A DNA stretch of 64,000 nucleotides from CAVVSQ01 sp963848825. GTDB taxonomy: Bacteria; Planctomycetota; Planctomycetia; Gemmatales; Gemmataceae. Under the pieces are notes generated by a model, which saw only the letters and a program-made list of their open reading frames with translations, did not search any database and had not been told where the DNA came from. The position numbers and the translations under genes were made by a program. The number at the start of each line of letters is the position of its first letter. Position 1 is the first letter of the stretch. The stretch spans positions 1,612,001 to 1,676,000 of the forward strand of contig CAWKFA010000015.1 in the NCBI GenBank assembly GCA_963848825.1, read 5' to 3'. This document shows, piece by piece, positions 54,070 through 63,642 of this stretch.

Positions 54070-55500
54070 TTAGTTGGTGGCTCCCTGGGCCAGGATGTAG
54101 AGGGTGAATTGCAGGGTGACGGTTTGGCCGCCGTGGCGGATGGTTAGCACGCGTTGTCCCTCGATGTTGCCGGCAACCAGGTTTTCATTGATGCGGATGG
54201 CCAGGGTCAGCGAGCTCCTGATTTGTTGCCACTCGGGGTCGCGGGGTGAGCTCAGGATCTGGAGATAAACGACCCCCTGGGGCGTGGGCAGTGCACGGGG
54301 CGGGGTGGGCACGTGCGAGAAGCGCAGGCCGGCTGAGCCTTCACGGTAGATCGTGTCCACGCGGTTGGAGCTGCCGATCTTCATGTCGAGGCCGCCGGTC
54401 TTGGTGAGCAGCGCCACGCATTCGTCCTTATTCAGCGGGGTACGCACCGCCAACAGCAACTGCCGGTTCACTTCCATCCAGGCAGGCTCCAGGGTCACCT
54501 GCATGCGCATGCCGGCACCGATCAGGGCTCGTTCCTGGTACTCCGGTTCCCGGAAAACATCCAGGAAATCGTCGATATAGCGCCGCACCTTGAAAAAGCA
54601 GCCGGCCAGATCGTCGTGATCGTAAAGGGGCAAATCCGGCGGCTTGCATTCATGGCCAAAGATCGCGAGCTGGCCAACGATCCGGCACAACTCCCCATAG
54701 GCGAGCAGGGGGTGAACGCCATGAGCGAAGACGAGCACGCCGAGGGTCGTGTAGGCCTCGTTGAGCTCGCGTAGCTGGTTGAAGATAAGCGCGTCGCCCT
54801 GGGCATTGTTGTCGAAAGTGATGCCGCGCGTGACAACCTGGTCGGCGAGCAGCTCCATTTTCTTGCCGATGCGTTCGTAAAGCCCTTGCAGAAGGCCGGC
54901 GTTGAGGGGTGCCCAGGCATTGCAGGCCAAGAGCGGCGGTATGTACGTTTCATCCAGCTGGGGCGTGGACTCGGCGCGGCCGGACTTCTCCAGATGGCCC
55001 AACGGAATGATCTCGTAGCCGGTCAAGACGTCGGTGGACAGCAACAGCTTGGGATTCAGACGCCGGATGGGGACCACTTGCGGATTGGTGCCGGTATTCT
55101 CGTCTTCCAGCTCCATGCTGTCTTGCACGAAACGAGCTTCCTCGCCACCACCGGGAGACGTGGCGTTGGGCCGGCCCAAATGAAAAAGCGGCACGCCCAA
55201 AAAGAGCTCGAGCGTGCTCTTTTGCGCGAAGGCTTCCTCCAGCGGCAAGGGGGGCAAGGGATCGTCATCGGAAATGATGACCATGGTGCCGTCCCGCAAC
55301 CGTGCTTCGAGCGCCCGCACGACGCAGCGAAAGTTGGCCAACGCATCCTTATCCAGCTCCAGAACGCGCAGGCCCCAGTTGTAATGATTGTCCCATCGGC
55401 TATTGTCCGTCACCAGGCGTGACCAATAACGCTGCGCCGTTTGAAAATGCTGGGGCCGAAGAAACATGCCTTCGTGCCAGTGAACCATGCGATCGGTCAT
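54070..55500 (-). CDS. tssK: Type VI secretion baseplate protein TssK
   Basis: About 476 residues, intact. MVHWHEGMFLRPQHFQTAQR at the N-terminus is the hallmark of TssK (VasE/ImpJ), followed by NYNWGLRVLELDKDAL-type text (HYNWGLRVLELDKDALANFR) and the middle domain IPLGHLEKSGRAESTPQLDE, TYIPPLLAC. The C-terminal neck domain, which binds TssM in the membrane complex, is IYREGSAGLRFSHVPTPPRA. TssK links the T6SS baseplate to the membrane complex. ATG 55500 is chosen; the open frame upstream overlaps the divergent gene. No other tss gene is in the window; downstream is the IS110 element. Confidence 0.9.
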   Translation of the reverse strand: MTDRMVHWHEGMFLRPQHFQTAQRYWSRLVTDNSRWDNHYNWGLRVLELDKDALANFRCVVRALEARLRDGTMVIISDDDPLPPLPLEEAFAQKSTLELFLGVPLFHLGRPNATSPGGGEEARFVQDSMELEDENTGTNPQVVPIRRLNPKLLLSTDVLTGYEIIPLGHLEKSGRAESTPQLDETYIPPLLACNAWAPLNAGLLQGLYERIGKKMELLADQVVTRGITFDNNAQGDALIFNQLRELNEAYTTLGVLVFAHGVHPLLAYGELCRIVGQLAIFGHECKPPDLPLYDHDDLAGCFFKVRRYIDDFLDVFREPEYQERALIGAGMRMQVTLEPAWMEVNRQLLLAVRTPLNKDECVALLTKTGGLDMKIGSSNRVDTIYREGSAGLRFSHVPTPPRALPTPQGVVYLQILSSPRDPEWQQIRSSLTLAIRINENLVAGNIEGQRVLTIRHGGQTVTLQFTLYILAQGATN

Positions 55501-55588
55501 TTGCTTGCGGTCTCCGTTAACTCGGGTATATTCTATGGCGACCGGCGTCCGTCGGCCTTCTCTCGCAAACTTCCCGGCCGGAGACCCC

Positions 55589-57218
55589 ATGCAAAATAAA
55601 TCTGTCGATCGCCGCACGTTCCTGGGTGGCGTGGTTTCCAGTATGGCGGTAGCGCCAGCACTATTGGCCGCCCAGCCGTCGCGGCAACCAGCGGGGCTGG
55701 CGAGCGGACAAACCGAAGGAGCAACCGCCGCGGAAGAGATGATGGCCGCGGGCGGCAATGCCGTCGATGCGGCGGTCACGGCCGCTCTCGTCGCTGGTGT
55801 CGTCGCCGTGGGCGGGTGCGGTCCCGGCGGCTATGGCGGCCACATGATGATTGCCACGCCAGACGGCCGCCGCGTCCGTGCCATTGATTTCAATACCGCC
55901 GCACCGCAATCGGCAACCCCAAACATGTTTCCGTTGGGCCCCAATGGCCGTGTGAAGGGTGGGGTGAACTCGACCGGCTGGCTTGCGGCTGGCGTGCCGG
56001 GCACGCTCGCCGGCTTGCAACTGGCACTCGACCGCTTTGGCACGCGTACTTTTCGCCAGGTCGTGCAACCAGCGCTAGGCCTGGCACGTGATGGCATCAC
56101 GGTGTCGCCGAGCTTCGCGTTGGCGGTTCGCAATGCGCAGCGCCGCCTTGACGCGCGATCCGGGAGCCGCTCGTTTACTGTTACCGGGTGGCAAACCGTT
56201 GGCCGCTGGCGACCGTTATCGTAATCCCGATTTAGCGGCCATGTTCGAGGAGCTGGGCCAGGCGAATTCGGTCGAACCCTTTTATCGCGGCCGCATCGCT
56301 CAGCGCATCGCCGAGGCGTTCGCGCGAAACGGCGGGCGCGTCACCGCGGGCGATCTCGCGGCTTACCGTGCGCGCGAGGTGGAGCCTCTGACAATGTCCT
56401 GGCGAGGCTGTTCGATCCGCACGGCGACGTTGACGGCCGGCGGTCTGACCGTGCTCCAGGCATTGACCACACTGCGGGCCCTCGACTGGCAGGACCGCGA
56501 CCCCGCGGAGCCGTCAACGACTCACCTCCGGGTGGAGGCCTTGCGCGTCGCCTGGGACGACAGGCTGCAACTGCTCGGCGACAGGCCGGACGTCCCGGTT
56601 CGCCGCTTATTGTCGGAAGAGTATGCCCGCGAGACCGCCAGGCGGGTCGAGAAGGCGGTCCGCGCCGGTCAGCGCCTGCCCACGACCAACAACGGGCCGC
56701 TCTGGGGTGGAACCATTCATCTGAGCGTCGTTGATGCCGCTGGCATGATGGTCGCGTTAACGCTTACGCACGGGGAGTCGTTCGGGGCGAAAATCGCGGT
56801 TGACGGTTTGGGCCTTATTTTGGGTCACGGCATGTCGCGTTTCGATCCACGCCCGGAGCATCCCAACGCGCCGGGACCAGGAAAACGTCCGCTGCACAAT
56901 ATGTGTCCCACGATTATTCTGAAAGACGACCGGCCGCTTATGGCCCTGGGGGCGCACGGTGGTCGCCGGATCCCCAATGCGGTGTTCGATGTCGTGACGG
57001 CCGCCGTAGCCCGGCAGCAACCCTTGCGCGAGGCAATCGCAGCGCCGCGACTGCACACGGAAGGGGGCCTGCCGATGCTCATGGAACGCACGTGGCCCGA
57101 GGCCCATGTGGCTTACATGAGAAGAATAGGCTACCAGGTTCAGCTTGCCGGCAGCGCGTTTGTGTCGGCAGTAACGCGTGACTCGCGGACGGGCGAGCTT
57201 GGCAAGGCATCGCGGTAA
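55589..57218 (+). CDS. TAT-exported gamma-glutamyltransferase family protein (frameshift near 56145)
   Basis: VDRRTFLGGVVSSMAVAPAL is a twin-arginine signal. The large-subunit part follows: GNAVDAAVTAALVAGVVAVG, GCGPGGYGGHMMI, GWLAAGVPGTLAGLQLALDR. Near 56145 the frame changes by one base and continues AAGDRYRNPDLAAMFEELGQ. The autoprocessing site is LWGGTIHLSVVDAAG, where the Thr would become the nucleophile; the second Thr of the usual TTH is Ile. The small subunit has GKRPLHNMCPTIILKDDRPL. Cleaves gamma-glutamyl bonds (glutathione and similar) in the periplasm. ATG 55589; divergent from tssK with 88 bp between. Confidence 0.83.
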
Positions 57219-57247
57219 CTGGGCGTTTTCACGTCATTTTTGGGACC

Positions 57248-58598
57248 TCACCCCTCGACAGCCCCCAGGCCTACTCCCGTCAAAGTTTCCGTGGCTATAG
57301 TTCCATCGGTAATCTTGAAAATACCAGGAAATCTGGCCTGCCAGGGCCTGTTCGCGGCCGGAACATACTGGCGGGCATTGGCCTCGATCGCCGCGATCCC
57401 CGGGATGTGAGCGGCCAGGCCTGCTGATTGGATCAATGAAGCACCGGGACAGGTCAAATCCTGCACGCACAGGAACATGCCATACTTTTGAGCCGCCGCG
57501 GCCAGCAGCAGCGTTTGACTTTGCCCCTTGCAAGCTTTGAACGCGGCGCCGGTATAGCCCATATCACGAGCGCGGCGAAGGCTTTCAAGGTCGATCAGCG
57601 ATTCGTCGATCACCACGGGACGAATCCTGGCAGCCTCATGCATGACGTTGTCGTGATCGGCCTCGAGGTCGCGCGCGGTGGGTTGCTCGATGTATTGAAT
57701 ACGCTCGAAGCCGCTCGGCGCTTGTGATTGCACCTGGCGTAGAAACTCCAGCAGGTAGGCGACGTTGGGGCACTTTTCGTTGAAGTCGAGCGAGTAGCGG
57801 CACTGCGCCGAGGGGGTGACCTCGGATGCAATCGCGTCCACCCGCGTGACGCGTTCCACGTCCCAGGCGAGATTGTCGCCGTTCAGTTTGATCTTGAGAT
57901 GGGTGAGACCATCGGCGCGAATCCATTCGGGCAACGTTTCCGGCAACCCATCGCCAATCCGCTTCTCGATGTCCCTATTTTCGAGCGGATCAAGGGCCCC
58001 GACCAGGTGATACAACGGCAGGCGTGGCTGGGGCGACTGGCGCGACATAGCGGTCGAGTGGCTCTCCCTGAAATTCCGGCCCCAGGTAATGGCCCAAATC
58101 GTGATTCATAAAATCCGGGCCGTACGTGCGGTAACAATTGAGACCATGTGCCTTGCCGTAGGCGTCGTGAAGCGCCGCATCGAACGGACTGGCACAGACC
58201 AGCGTGGCGAGAACCGGGATCTTCTCAGGAAGATGCAGGGCCGCCTGCACTTCGAGGGCAGCATCCTCGTAATAAGGCTCGAGCGCCACCGTCAGATCAA
58301 TGGGATGGCCGAAGGACTTGTGGTCGCCGAGAATTTGGGCGACCCGTTCGGCCAGCGCCTTCATGGCCGCGAGAGTTTCGTCGTACTTGAGGAGTTTGGA
58401 CGGAAAAGCCCACACGTTGCCAAGGGGCATGGAGCCAAAACCTCGGCTACGCCGGCCGCCGCGCGTGCTCACCGTGACATTCGCATTGAGCAATGTCACG
58501 CGGTCGAGAACAATGCCGCCAAACTTGATCGGCGTTCGATAGCGAAAATCTTCTAGGCCAAAAGAGACCTGGTCTACACGGATGTCGGTCGATTTCAT
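57248..58598 (-). CDS. Enolase-superfamily (mandelate racemase/muconate lactonizing-like) enzyme (frameshift near 58040)
   Basis: N-terminal capping domain from ATG 58598: [40 protein letters not shown]. After ATPAVV/QSPQPR near 58040 the second frame gives the barrel: [20 protein letters not shown] (KxK base), [20 protein letters not shown] (Asp ligand), [15 protein letters not shown] (Glu ligand), [20 protein letters not shown] (Asp-Glu), FKACKGQSQ (Lys). These are the metal ligands and lysines of the superfamily; the reaction is unknown. It starts ten bases after the upstream gene's stop, so it is in an operon with the PVC haem protein. Confidence 0.82.
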
Positions 58599-58608
58599 GG
58601 ATAGCTCG

Positions 58609-61600
58609 CTAGTTCTCCGCGTGGCTGATTTTTCGATCTGGGTCGAGAAACCGCGCGTAGATCGCCTCATGGTCGCCCTGGTAGGTTGCCTGGATCAATA
58701 GTTGATTGCGGCCTTCGTGCAAACTGACGTCGATGCTGCTTTGATCGGGCTGGACCGGTCCGGGGCTGGGCTGCCCTTCATAGACCATTTTGCCGTTCAG
58801 CCATACTTTGAGCGGGTGGGCCGCACCTAGCTGTAATCGTGCCCGCATGGGCGCCTGGACGCTCACTTCGGCCGCGACATGGGCCGTCTCTTTTACCATC
58901 GTCTTGGGAAGTGGAATGCGGCCCGGCACGCTGACGGCTGGCCTGGACCAGTTGATTTGCGGCGAGGCGAGCGGCTGGTTAATGTCGATTAGCATGCCCG
59001 GCTCCGGTCGCGCGATGGCGACATTCGTGAGAAACGGGTGCGCCATCAGGTAGCGAAGCAAATCGCGGAAATCCTGGACCGTCATATTGTTGGCCAACCC
59101 CTCGGGCATCATCGATTTGTCCTGAATGACAATTTTGCCCTCGATGTCTTTCTTCTGAATGACTTTGAGGACGTCATTTTCCACTTTTAACGTGATGGAT
59201 TGCTCGTCCTCGGCATGGAGCAAGCCCGATTCAATGCGGCCGTTTTTTAGCTCGACCATGCGGATGTAGTAAGGCTGCCCCACGACACGATTGGGGTCGA
59301 TGATATTGACGATCAAATACTCGATGTCACGAGCGGCACCGTCGAGATTCGGGCCGACAAGGTGGCCCTTGCCGTCAAACAGATGGCACTTGGCACATTG
59401 ATTTTCGAAAACGAGCCTGCCGCGCCGAAACGACGCCGGCCCCTGTTCGAGCTGGCCACGCATTTTATCGATGAGCGCGGTCAATTCTCCTGGCGAATCG
59501 CGAAAGCGGCCCCAGACTGTTTCAATTTGTTTATTGAGGTTGTTGTCTTTAAAGCCGCGGATACGCAGGATCGTGTTGTCGTTCAGATCCGTGCGGGCCA
59601 CCGTTCCTTTGCCTACCGCCGCGAGCAAGTCCTTCGCCCAGTTCTTGCGGCCGGCGAGCAGGTTCACACTTTCGCTGCGCAACGTGGCGGGATATTGTTT
59701 CCAGCCGCTCAGAACATAGGCGGCCAGGCCAGGATCGTCATAGGCCGCAAGCGCCCGGCACGCCTCAATCCGCACCTCGATCTTCTCATCGTTTATCAAA
59801 AGGTCCCGCAAAATCTTCTGGCCGGCGGGCGGATGGGCCAGTGCCAGATCGTGTACGGCGTCCAGGCGCACGGCCACACTGAGCGAGGAATCGCTGGCGC
59901 CCGACAAGGCGCGGGCGATGGCTTCACGATCTTGAAAATTGACGGCGAGGCGTCGGGCCGCCTCTTGCGTTCTGCCATCGGCATCTTTTAGCAGAAGCGC
60001 GAAAACCTTTGGCCACGATGGCGGCGCATCCACTTGACGGCTTTTGAGACCTTGCGCCAGGCCAGCCAACGCTTGTCGTCGAACCTCCCCGTGCACTGTC
60101 GCCAAAAATGCCACACAGGCCTCGAGATCGTCCGCGCTGTCCGTGACCGCCAGGCGCCGCAGAGTGCGCGGCACGATTTCTTCCGTCACGAGTGGGTTAT
60201 CTGGCGCATGTTCCTTGAGCCAGGCCAAGGCCGCCGCACGCGTTGACCGTGCTAGCCGCTGAGTAGCTTCGGCATCATTCACCTGACTTTGCCGTCCGGT
60301 CAGGTGCGGCTCATACGCCAGCCAAAGCAGCAAGGGAATGTTGGGATCCTGGCGATCTTCCTTATGGGACATAAGGGCGTGCAGGAGCGGCAAGGTCGGC
60401 TGTTTGGCAATCTCGTGGGCAGTGCTCGCAAGCTGCGAGCGCACCTGGGGTGCCGATTCATTTTCGGCCAGGGCCGTCAGTCGCGCCAAAACACCATCAT
60501 TCACCAGGCCGGCATTGCCCAACAGCCGGACCGTCCAGGAACGAACGTAGGGGTTTTTGTGCTCCAGGGCTTTGCGGGCAATTGTTTCGTCGAAGGCACC
60601 GACGGCGAACAAGCCCCACAGCCCACGTAGGCTGTGCACGGGATTATCATTTTCGAAAAGAAGTTTCTTGAGCATCGTAACGTGTTGATTGTTGGTCCGC
60701 TTGAGGCTGCCCCGTTCCTTGAGTAGTCGCAAGGCCGTACGGTAGACGTAGGGGTTTTCTTTGGAAAGCAGCCCCACGAGCCCTTCGTCGGTGAGTTTGG
60801 CCAGGTCCACGACGGGTGCGCGAGGGCTGCCTGTACGCTGGATCTTGTAAATGCGACCGTGGGTCATGTCCCAGCTATCGGGTGCAGCCTGGTGACAGGG
60901 ATTTTGATCGTGCCAATCAATGAGATAAATACTGCCGTCGGGGCCCCAACGCATGTTAATTGGCCTGAAATTCTTGTCGCCCGAAATCAGGAAGTCTGGG
61001 CAGTGCGTGCCAATATAGGTCGAGCCATTGGGACGAAGATTGTCCTGCTTGATCGAGCAGCCATGGATGCTGCCCATCAGCAGACTGCCGCGCAGGTCCT
61101 GCGGAATGGTCTCGCCTTCGAGCACGATGAGTCCGGCATGCGCCCAACCGCTTTCCTTGTGGTGCGAGTGATCGCAGATCTCCTTGAGTTGTCCAAAAGC
61201 ATACGGATTGAAACCGGTGCCCCCTTGACGGATGTAGTTGCCCCCGGGAACCATGTGAAAAAGGTGGGGAATGACGCAGCAGGCCAGAAAACAATCGCCG
61301 TTGCGATCGAAGTCCATGCCCCAGGGATTGCTGGTGCCTTCCGCGAAGATACTGAACTTCTTGGCCGGCACATCATAATTCCAAACGGCGGCATCGAGCT
61401 TCACGCCGTCAACTTCCGAATGCGTGAAGACGCCATGCAGCCCATACATTTTCCCGTCCGGGCCCCACTGCAAAGTGTTGAGCGTTTCATGGGTGTCTTC
61501 ACTGCCGAAGCCTTTGAGCAATATGTCCTGCTTGGTGCATTTGCCGGTTCCGAGCGGGTCGCTCAGAAAGAAAAGGTAGGGTGACGCGCCCAAATACACG

Positions 61601-62025
61601 CCCCCGTTGCCGAACTCGAGGCCTGTCGCCAGGTCCCACCCCGTCGGCAGGTCCTTGCCCTCCGTCCAGACGGTAACCTTGTCTGCCTTGCCAGAGTTCT
61701 TGGTGTCCTCCAGAATCTTGATGCGGTCCCGAGGTTTTTTGCCCTTTGGCGTGCGACCGGGATATTCAAAGCACTCCACCACCCAGAGCCGGCCACGCTC
61801 GTCGATGGAAAAGGCGATGGGATTGATGATGTCCGGCTCAGCCGCGAAGACAGAAACCTCCCAGCCGGGCGGCACCTTGAAGCGGCGCAGCGATTCATCG
61901 GGCGCGAGGTACTCCTGGCCTGAGCCTTTGCGGTTGTCGAAGCCAAAGTTTTTTTGGGCCGCCACCTCGCGTGCCGGCATGAAGGCTACCACCACCAAAA
62001 TAATTTTGCCAAATACACGGATCAT
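58609..62025 (-). CDS. PVC-type haem-binding CxxCH protein with dehydrogenase propeller and HEAT repeats
   Basis: 1138 residues, intact. A signal peptide (IILVVVAFMPAREVAA) leads to a sorbosone-dehydrogenase-like propeller (GWEVSVFAAEPDIINPIAFS, DERGRLWVVECFEYPGRTPK, MRWGPDGSIYLIDWHDQNPC). HEAT repeats follow from about residue 415 to 800 (LRLLKERGSLKR; VRSWTVRLLGNAGLVNDGVL). The cytochrome domain is FENQCAKCHLFDGKGHLVGP with later PNRVVGQPYYIRMVELKNGR and SMMPEGLANNMT. A final beta domain (HPLKVWLNGKMVYEGQ) resembles carbohydrate-binding or PA14-like modules. Likely oxidises a sugar in the periplasm and passes electrons to its own haem. Confidence 0.92.
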   Translation of the reverse strand: MIRVFGKIILVVVAFMPAREVAAQKNFGFDNRKGSGQEYLAPDESLRRFKVPPGWEVSVFAAEPDIINPIAFSIDERGRLWVVECFEYPGRTPKGKKPRDRIKILEDTKNSGKADKVTVWTEGKDLPTGWDLATGLEFGNGGVYLGASPYLFFLSDPLGTGKCTKQDILLKGFGSEDTHETLNTLQWGPDGKMYGLHGVFTHSEVDGVKLDAAVWNYDVPAKKFSIFAEGTSNPWGMDFDRNGDCFLACCVIPHLFHMVPGGNYIRQGGTGFNPYAFGQLKEICDHSHHKESGWAHAGLIVLEGETIPQDLRGSLLMGSIHGCSIKQDNLRPNGSTYIGTHCPDFLISGDKNFRPINMRWGPDGSIYLIDWHDQNPCHQAAPDSWDMTHGRIYKIQRTGSPRAPVVDLAKLTDEGLVGLLSKENPYVYRTALRLLKERGSLKRTNNQHVTMLKKLLFENDNPVHSLRGLWGLFAVGAFDETIARKALEHKNPYVRSWTVRLLGNAGLVNDGVLARLTALAENESAPQVRSQLASTAHEIAKQPTLPLLHALMSHKEDRQDPNIPLLLWLAYEPHLTGRQSQVNDAEATQRLARSTRAAALAWLKEHAPDNPLVTEEIVPRTLRRLAVTDSADDLEACVAFLATVHGEVRRQALAGLAQGLKSRQVDAPPSWPKVFALLLKDADGRTQEAARRLAVNFQDREAIARALSGASDSSLSVAVRLDAVHDLALAHPPAGQKILRDLLINDEKIEVRIEACRALAAYDDPGLAAYVLSGWKQYPATLRSESVNLLAGRKNWAKDLLAAVGKGTVARTDLNDNTILRIRGFKDNNLNKQIETVWGRFRDSPGELTALIDKMRGQLEQGPASFRRGRLVFENQCAKCHLFDGKGHLVGPNLDGAARDIEYLIVNIIDPNRVVGQPYYIRMVELKNGRIESGLLHAEDEQSITLKVENDVLKVIQKKDIEGKIVIQDKSMMPEGLANNMTVQDFRDLLRYLMAHPFLTNVAIARPEPGMLIDINQPLASPQINWSRPAVSVPGRIPLPKTMVKETAHVAAEVSVQAPMRARLQLGAAHPLKVWLNGKMVYEGQPSPGPVQPDQSSIDVSLHEGRNQLLIQATYQGDHEAIYARFLDPDRKISHAEN

Positions 62026-62068
62026 GCGGCGACCTCATTTTGTACAAGCTATAGGTGGGGAAACCCTG

Positions 62069-62962
62069 TTACGATGGGCGCTGCTGCAATTGTATTTGAA
62101 AGGCGTCAGCGTTCTCAAATATATTTTTGGTCGGATTGTAAACGCGTCGGAGCACTTCTAGCTGCGTGCTCTCCAGTGTGTACTCCGCGTAAGACCACAA
62201 GCCGCTCTGCGTGGAGCTGCCCGCGCAAATTACGGGAAACGGAGCGAACGGAGGCCGCTGGAGATAATAAAAACGGTGGCGATGTCCATGTAGCCAGAGC
62301 ACGACGCCACCCTGTGCCGCCACCTCCACCAGTTCACGCATATCACGCAGCCCATGCGTGGCGTGCTCGCGCTGGCCGCTGGCCAGACAGATGGGAAAAT
62401 GAGTCACGAGCACGCGGGGGCTCGGAGCGAGTTTTTTCAAAAGCTCCGCGAGCCGTTTCCGTTGTTCCGGTCCGGCAGCACCGCCAGCGTCCCACGCCCA
62501 GCGGTTGCCGGTAGCGGTATTGACCCCGACGAGCCAGACAGGGCCCACTCGTTGGGCGAAAGGGTAGGTATGCTCGCCAATGCGCTCGCCGGCCAGCCAG
62601 GGAGCGAAGGCGCGTTCGAAACCTCTGGAAGCCGCGGCCGGCACCGTGCAATAGTCATGGTTGCCGGGAATGGCCAGCCCGGCGTGCTTGCTGATCTGCA
62701 AAAGCTGGGCGGCCTTTTGCGACTCTTCCTCGAAACCCAGGGCAGTGGCATCTCCGGAAAAGATGACATGGTCGATTTGCCGCGCCGCTATTTCCACCGT
62801 CAATTGCGTTAGCACCCGGTCGGCGTCGCGAAAACGCAAACCTCGTCCCAGACAACGAAAATTGAACCAGGCGGCCAGGCGTTTGTTGAACCAGTCGGCA
62901 CGCCGCCAATTCCGCAGAGGGGCGGTGATGTGAATATCGCTGATGTGAGCGAAGCGAACCAT
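62069..62962 (-). CDS. Calcineurin-like metallophosphoesterase
   Basis: About 297 residues with all five blocks: FAHISDIHITAP (D-x-H), DHVIFSGDATALG (GD), LAIPGNHDYCTVP (GNHD), VLVTHFPICLASG (H), VLWLHGHRHRFYYL (GHxH). No signal peptide, so cytoplasmic; substrate unknown. I use MVRFAHIS at 62962, since family members start a few residues before the first block; ATG 62992 is possible. First gene of the minus-strand group, 43 bp before the PVC haem gene. Confidence 0.87.
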   Translation of the reverse strand: MVRFAHISDIHITAPLRNWRRADWFNKRLAAWFNFRCLGRGLRFRDADRVLTQLTVEIAARQIDHVIFSGDATALGFEEESQKAAQLLQISKHAGLAIPGNHDYCTVPAAASRGFERAFAPWLAGERIGEHTYPFAQRVGPVWLVGVNTATGNRWAWDAGGAAGPEQRKRLAELLKKLAPSPRVLVTHFPICLASGQREHATHGLRDMRELVEVAAQGGVVLWLHGHRHRFYYLQRPPFAPFPVICAGSSTQSGLWSYAEYTLESTQLEVLRRVYNPTKNIFENADAFQIQLQQRPS

Positions 62963-63145
62963 GCGGCCCTCGAAGGCATGCCAGATGTCCATTTGGCCAG
63001 GGTCACGGCACGTGCGAATGTGCCCGCCAGCAAAGGAATCCCCTGCCTTATTTGGATTGCCGCTCGCCAGCGGCTTTCAACTTTTGTACAATTTCCCCGA
63101 CTTGCCCGACAGGGAACCAAACATTCAGGCACAGGATACGTCGCG

Positions 63146-63511
63146 ATGCCGAAAATAACGCTTGTCAACGAGAAACGTGAAATCGAAGTGCCCGCCGGCT
63201 CCAATTTGCGCGTTGAGCTGCAAAAGGCCGGCGTGGAAGTATACCCGGGGCTGACGAAATACCTCAATTGCTTTGGGAACGGGACCTGTGGGACCTGCAA
63301 GGTCCTGGTAAAGAAGGGGATGGAGAACCTGAGCAAAAAGGGCACGATGGAAAAGCTGACCATGTTTCGCATGCTGTCCGCCATCGGCTTCGAGCAGGAA
63401 ATGCGGCTTTCTTGCCAGTGTGCCGTGAGCGGCGACTGCACAGTTGAAACACGGCCAGGCCTCAATTTGACCGGCGAAAACTTTTGGCAGAAGCCGTATC
63501 CCAATAAGTAA
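63146..63511 (+). CDS. [2Fe-2S] ferredoxin
   Basis: 121 residues. The cluster ligands are in YLNCFGNGTCGTCKVLVKKG (C-x5-C-x2-C) and a distant Cys in LSCQCAVSGDC, as in plant/adrenodoxin-type ferredoxins with the fold PKITLVNEKREIEVPAGSNL. One-electron carrier in the cytoplasm; partners not visible nearby. ATG 63146 chosen because the beta-grasp starts right there. Tail ENFWQKPYPNK is longer than the usual end. Confidence 0.88.
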   Translation: MPKITLVNEKREIEVPAGSNLRVELQKAGVEVYPGLTKYLNCFGNGTCGTCKVLVKKGMENLSKKGTMEKLTMFRMLSAIGFEQEMRLSCQCAVSGDCTVETRPGLNLTGENFWQKPYPNK

Positions 63512-63642
63512 CCTGTCCTTCACTTCAGCTTGTTTTTTTTTAATCCTTGTTCTAACGTGACGCCCTTACTGGGCCAGGGACAGCGCTACGGAAGGCGCCG
63601 GTTCCTGATCGCCTCACATCGACCAGAAGCAAGGATGCATGC

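Noticed and set aside
55501..55779. N-terminal extension of TssK
   Set aside because: It overlaps the divergent gamma-glutamyltransferase start, and TssK proteins begin just before the MVHWHEGMFL motif.
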